A DNA stretch of 7,264 nt from DATLAN01 sp035527455 (GTDB lineage Bacteria > Planctomycetota > Planctomycetia > Pirellulales > Thermoguttaceae): positions 1 through 7,264 of the forward strand of contig DATLAN010000047.1 in the NCBI GenBank assembly GCA_035527455.1, written 5' to 3'. The notes below the pieces were generated by a model that ran no database searches, was not told the DNA's origin, and was given only the letters and a program-made list of their open reading frames with translations. This document shows positions 5,925 through 7,264 of this stretch, piece after piece (position 1 is the stretch's first letter; each line of letters begins with the position of its first letter). The position numbers and the translations under genes were made by a program.

Positions 5925-6431
5925 ATGTCGAGAATGATGCGCGGGTTGCTCTCCGTGACGATTGCGATCTCCATCGTGTTTCCCGTATCGGTTTGGGCCC
6001 AGGATTCATCGCCGGTCAAGGTTGAGAACTACACGGGGGCGATCAAGCTGGCCTGCGTGGGCGACAGCATAACGCAGGGTGTTGGGGCCGGGCGCGGCCA
6101 ATCTTGGCCGGACCAGCTCCGCACGATGCTCGGCGAGCAGTGGGACGTGAAGAATTTCGGCGTCAGCGGCACTACGCTCATGAAGAGCGGCGACAACCCA
6201 TACCAGAAGCAGGGAGCCTTCAATAGCGCAAAGGCTTTCGACCCGGATGTGGTGTTCACCATGCTCGGTACCAATGACACGAAGCCGCGGAACTGGAAGA
6301 ACTTCGGAAAGGACTTCGAGGCCGATTACAGGGATATGGCCGAGCAGTTTGCAGAACTTCCGAGCAAGCCCCGCATCTTTGTCTGCCGTCCGCCGTACAT
6401 CGCCTTGACCGGCAAGGACGCGCCGAAGTGA
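5925..6431 (+). pseudogene. SGNH/GDSL hydrolase, truncated before its catalytic Asp-His block
   Basis: The frame encodes 168 residues. Residues 1-25 are a signal peptide (MSRMMRG, hydrophobic core, VWA-Q cleavage zone), so the product would be exported. SGNH family blocks seen are: block I CVGDSITQG (44-52, nucleophile Ser48); block II NFGVSG (77-82, oxyanion Gly79); and block III MLGTND (113-118, oxyanion Asn117). FVCRPPYI (152-159) corresponds to the strand that normally precedes the last third of the domain. The protein ends nine residues later, and block V (D-x-x-H, usually near DGVHPN) is absent from all downstream frames in the window. Without the catalytic Asp and His the enzyme should be inactive. 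Family members of this type act as esterases or deacetylases on carbohydrates. AAAGGG lies just upstream of the ATG, and the promoter is intact. A truncation by deletion is the simplest reading; a short natural variant is less likely. Confidence 0.75.
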
Positions 6432-6518
6432 AGAAGGAATAACGGCGCCGGTTCGCCGATTTCCGGCCTCCTGTCCTTCCCGAAGAACTCATCCGAGGGA
6501 AACGAAGATAGGCCTGTC

Positions 6519-6695
6519 ATGACACTACAAGTGTCGAGCGCCGACGAGGCCCAGCGAATCCACGAAGCTACCTTGGACGTCCTGGAGGGGATAGGGGCTG
6601 GAAACCGCGGCCGGCGCGGCGATCACTGGCCGATGCGCGTTGGCGGCACGCCGCCGCGCGCGACGTTGAAAACTTCGCCCGTCGTGTCGTTGTAG
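6519..6695 (+). pseudogene. N-terminal fragment of an MttB-family (trimethylamine methyltransferase-like) gene
   Basis: An ATG-started frame of 58 codons begins MTLQVSSADEAQRIHEAT and continues LDVLEGIGA. This matches the opening helix of MttB-type corrinoid methyltransferases, whose members start with a run like 'sdediirIHeaTLevLeeiGv' and are about 450-500 residues long. Similarity stops after about 26 residues (near 6597). The remaining 32 codons read the antisense strand of the neighbouring discoidin gene and are not MttB-like. The gene has therefore lost nearly everything, including the barrel that methylates the corrinoid protein, and cannot be functional. The call rests on one short motif, so a chance match is possible, though the start codon and register agree with the family. 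Confidence 0.5.
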
Positions 6696-7264
6696 GCCTC
6701 GAACGCACTTATGCAGGGATTGCCGCTATCCGTCATCATGACGAACAGCCGCACCTTCCGCGTGGTCCGGCTGACGATCGGCGCCATAAAGTCGGGGCCG
6801 ATGGTCCGGCCGTTGAAGCAACCCACCCATTTCGATTCCTTGTCGTCCCAACACTGGATGACATAGCGGATGACTGAGGATGACGGGGCTTCGTTGATCT
6901 TGAATTCGTTAATGGTGGTGGGCTCGGCGAAATCGAGCTGGAGCCACTGGTCGTTGGACGACGCGGCCTTCCAGGAAGTGGCCGCATTGCCGTCGATGGC
7001 CTTGGCGGCTTCATCGCCGGCGGTCTCGGACGAGGCTGTGGCCTTGCCGGCCAGCTTCGGCGCACTGCACGCTTTGCTCAAATCCTTGAGCACGCAGTTG
7101 ACGAACGATGACTTCTTGTCGTTCTCGGGGTCCATCACCCTCATGAGGACTTCGCCCTCCGAAAGATAGAACCGGCAGTTCGTCCACGTTGCTTCATTCC
7201 AATCCGTCGTGTTGACGATTTCACATCGCGGCAATCCGATGGGGCGCTTCGACTTGCCGTTGAG
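6623..7264 (-). CDS. Discoidin (F5/8 type C) domain protein, C-terminal part (5' end outside window)
   Basis: The reading frame is open to the right edge, leaving the last 213 residues visible; the true start is outside. The first ~60 residues (TWTNCRFYLSEGEVLMR, then SSFVNCVLKDL) show the spaced 'x-N-C-x-f/l' strands typical of a right-handed beta-helix, the fold of many polysaccharide-degrading enzymes. Visible residues ~74-192 form a discoidin/F5-8C domain: ATASSE, then AIDGNAATSWKA, QWLQLDFAEPTTINEFKI, a YVIQCWDD strand, and a final VRLFVMM...ISAFEAY strand. Such domains bind carbohydrates on secreted proteins. The overall protein is probably a secreted carbohydrate-active or surface-binding protein, but no catalytic residues are visible. 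Its 3' end abuts the MttB fragment, and the tail after the domain (about 21 residues, ending TRIGQ) may or may not be native. Confidence 0.75.
   Translation of the reverse strand, partial: LNGKSKRPIGLPRCEIVNTTDWNEATWTNCRFYLSEGEVLMRVMDPENDKKSSFVNCVLKDLSKACSAPKLAGKATASSETAGDEAAKAIDGNAATSWKAASSNDQWLQLDFAEPTTINEFKINEAPSSSVIRYVIQCWDDKESKWVGCFNGRTIGPDFMAPIVSRTTRKVRLFVMMTDSGNPCISAFEAYNDTTGEVFNVARGGVPPTRIGQ

Noticed and set aside
5237..6025. A 262-residue plus-strand frame
   Set aside because: It is the antisense of the capsid fragment and runs through the SGNH promoter and start; no motif supports it.
6326..6520. Minus-strand frame with PEIGEPAPLF, which faintly recalls redoxin N-termini
   Set aside because: It is mostly antisense to the SGNH gene, has no catalytic Cys context, and the resemblance is only a few residues.
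1..7264. CRISPR array, insertion sequence with terminal repeats, or rRNA
   Set aside because: No regularly spaced repeat-spacer units, no transposase motif, no matching terminal inverted repeats and no rRNA sequence were seen.

Overview
The window looks like chromosomal DNA from a GC-rich environmental bacterium, most likely a planctomycete or another PVC-group relative. The evidence for this is a secreted arylsulfatase paired with a neutral-ceramidase-like hydrolase, a secreted SGNH/GDSL hydrolase, an MttB-type methyltransferase fragment and a secreted discoidin (F5/8 type C) protein. The taxonomic call is inference, because no phylogenetic marker other than a tRNA is present.

Positions 1-2417 (minus strand) hold a two-gene catabolic operon. 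A promoter at 2476-2504 leads to a Tat-exported sulfatase (843-2417, GTG start). After an 89-base gap comes a neutral/alkaline ceramidase-like gene that begins at 753 and runs off the left edge. Positions 2418-2903 are intergenic.

Positions 2904-3019 hold a complete tRNA-Lys(CTT) with its own promoter and a strong intrinsic terminator. Immediately downstream lies a structured non-coding stretch (3047-3178) with four copies of GTGCTACG arranged as two pairs around a hairpin.

Positions 3216-5033 form an accessory two-gene module. A stand-alone, M41 (FtsH-protease-domain)-like zinc metallopeptidase on the minus strand is divergent from a SIR2-like protein of the kind used as NADases in phage defence on the plus strand. 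They share a 219-base intergenic region with a good sigma70-type promoter. The SIR2 gene is visibly more AT-rich than the flanking metabolic genes. A tRNA-proximal position, foreign composition and a neighbouring phage gene remnant together suggest a small genomic or defence island. This is the most interesting part of the window.

Positions 5243-6695 are a graveyard of partial genes. They comprise the C-terminal part of an HK97-type phage major capsid protein (minus strand, with its own ribosome binding site and terminator), an SGNH hydrolase that ends before its catalytic Asp-x-x-His block (plus strand), and the first ~26 residues of an MttB-family methyltransferase (plus strand). The last of these runs directly into the 3' end of a discoidin-domain protein gene (minus strand, 6623-7264) that enters from the right edge. 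The region appears to have suffered repeated insertion and deletion.
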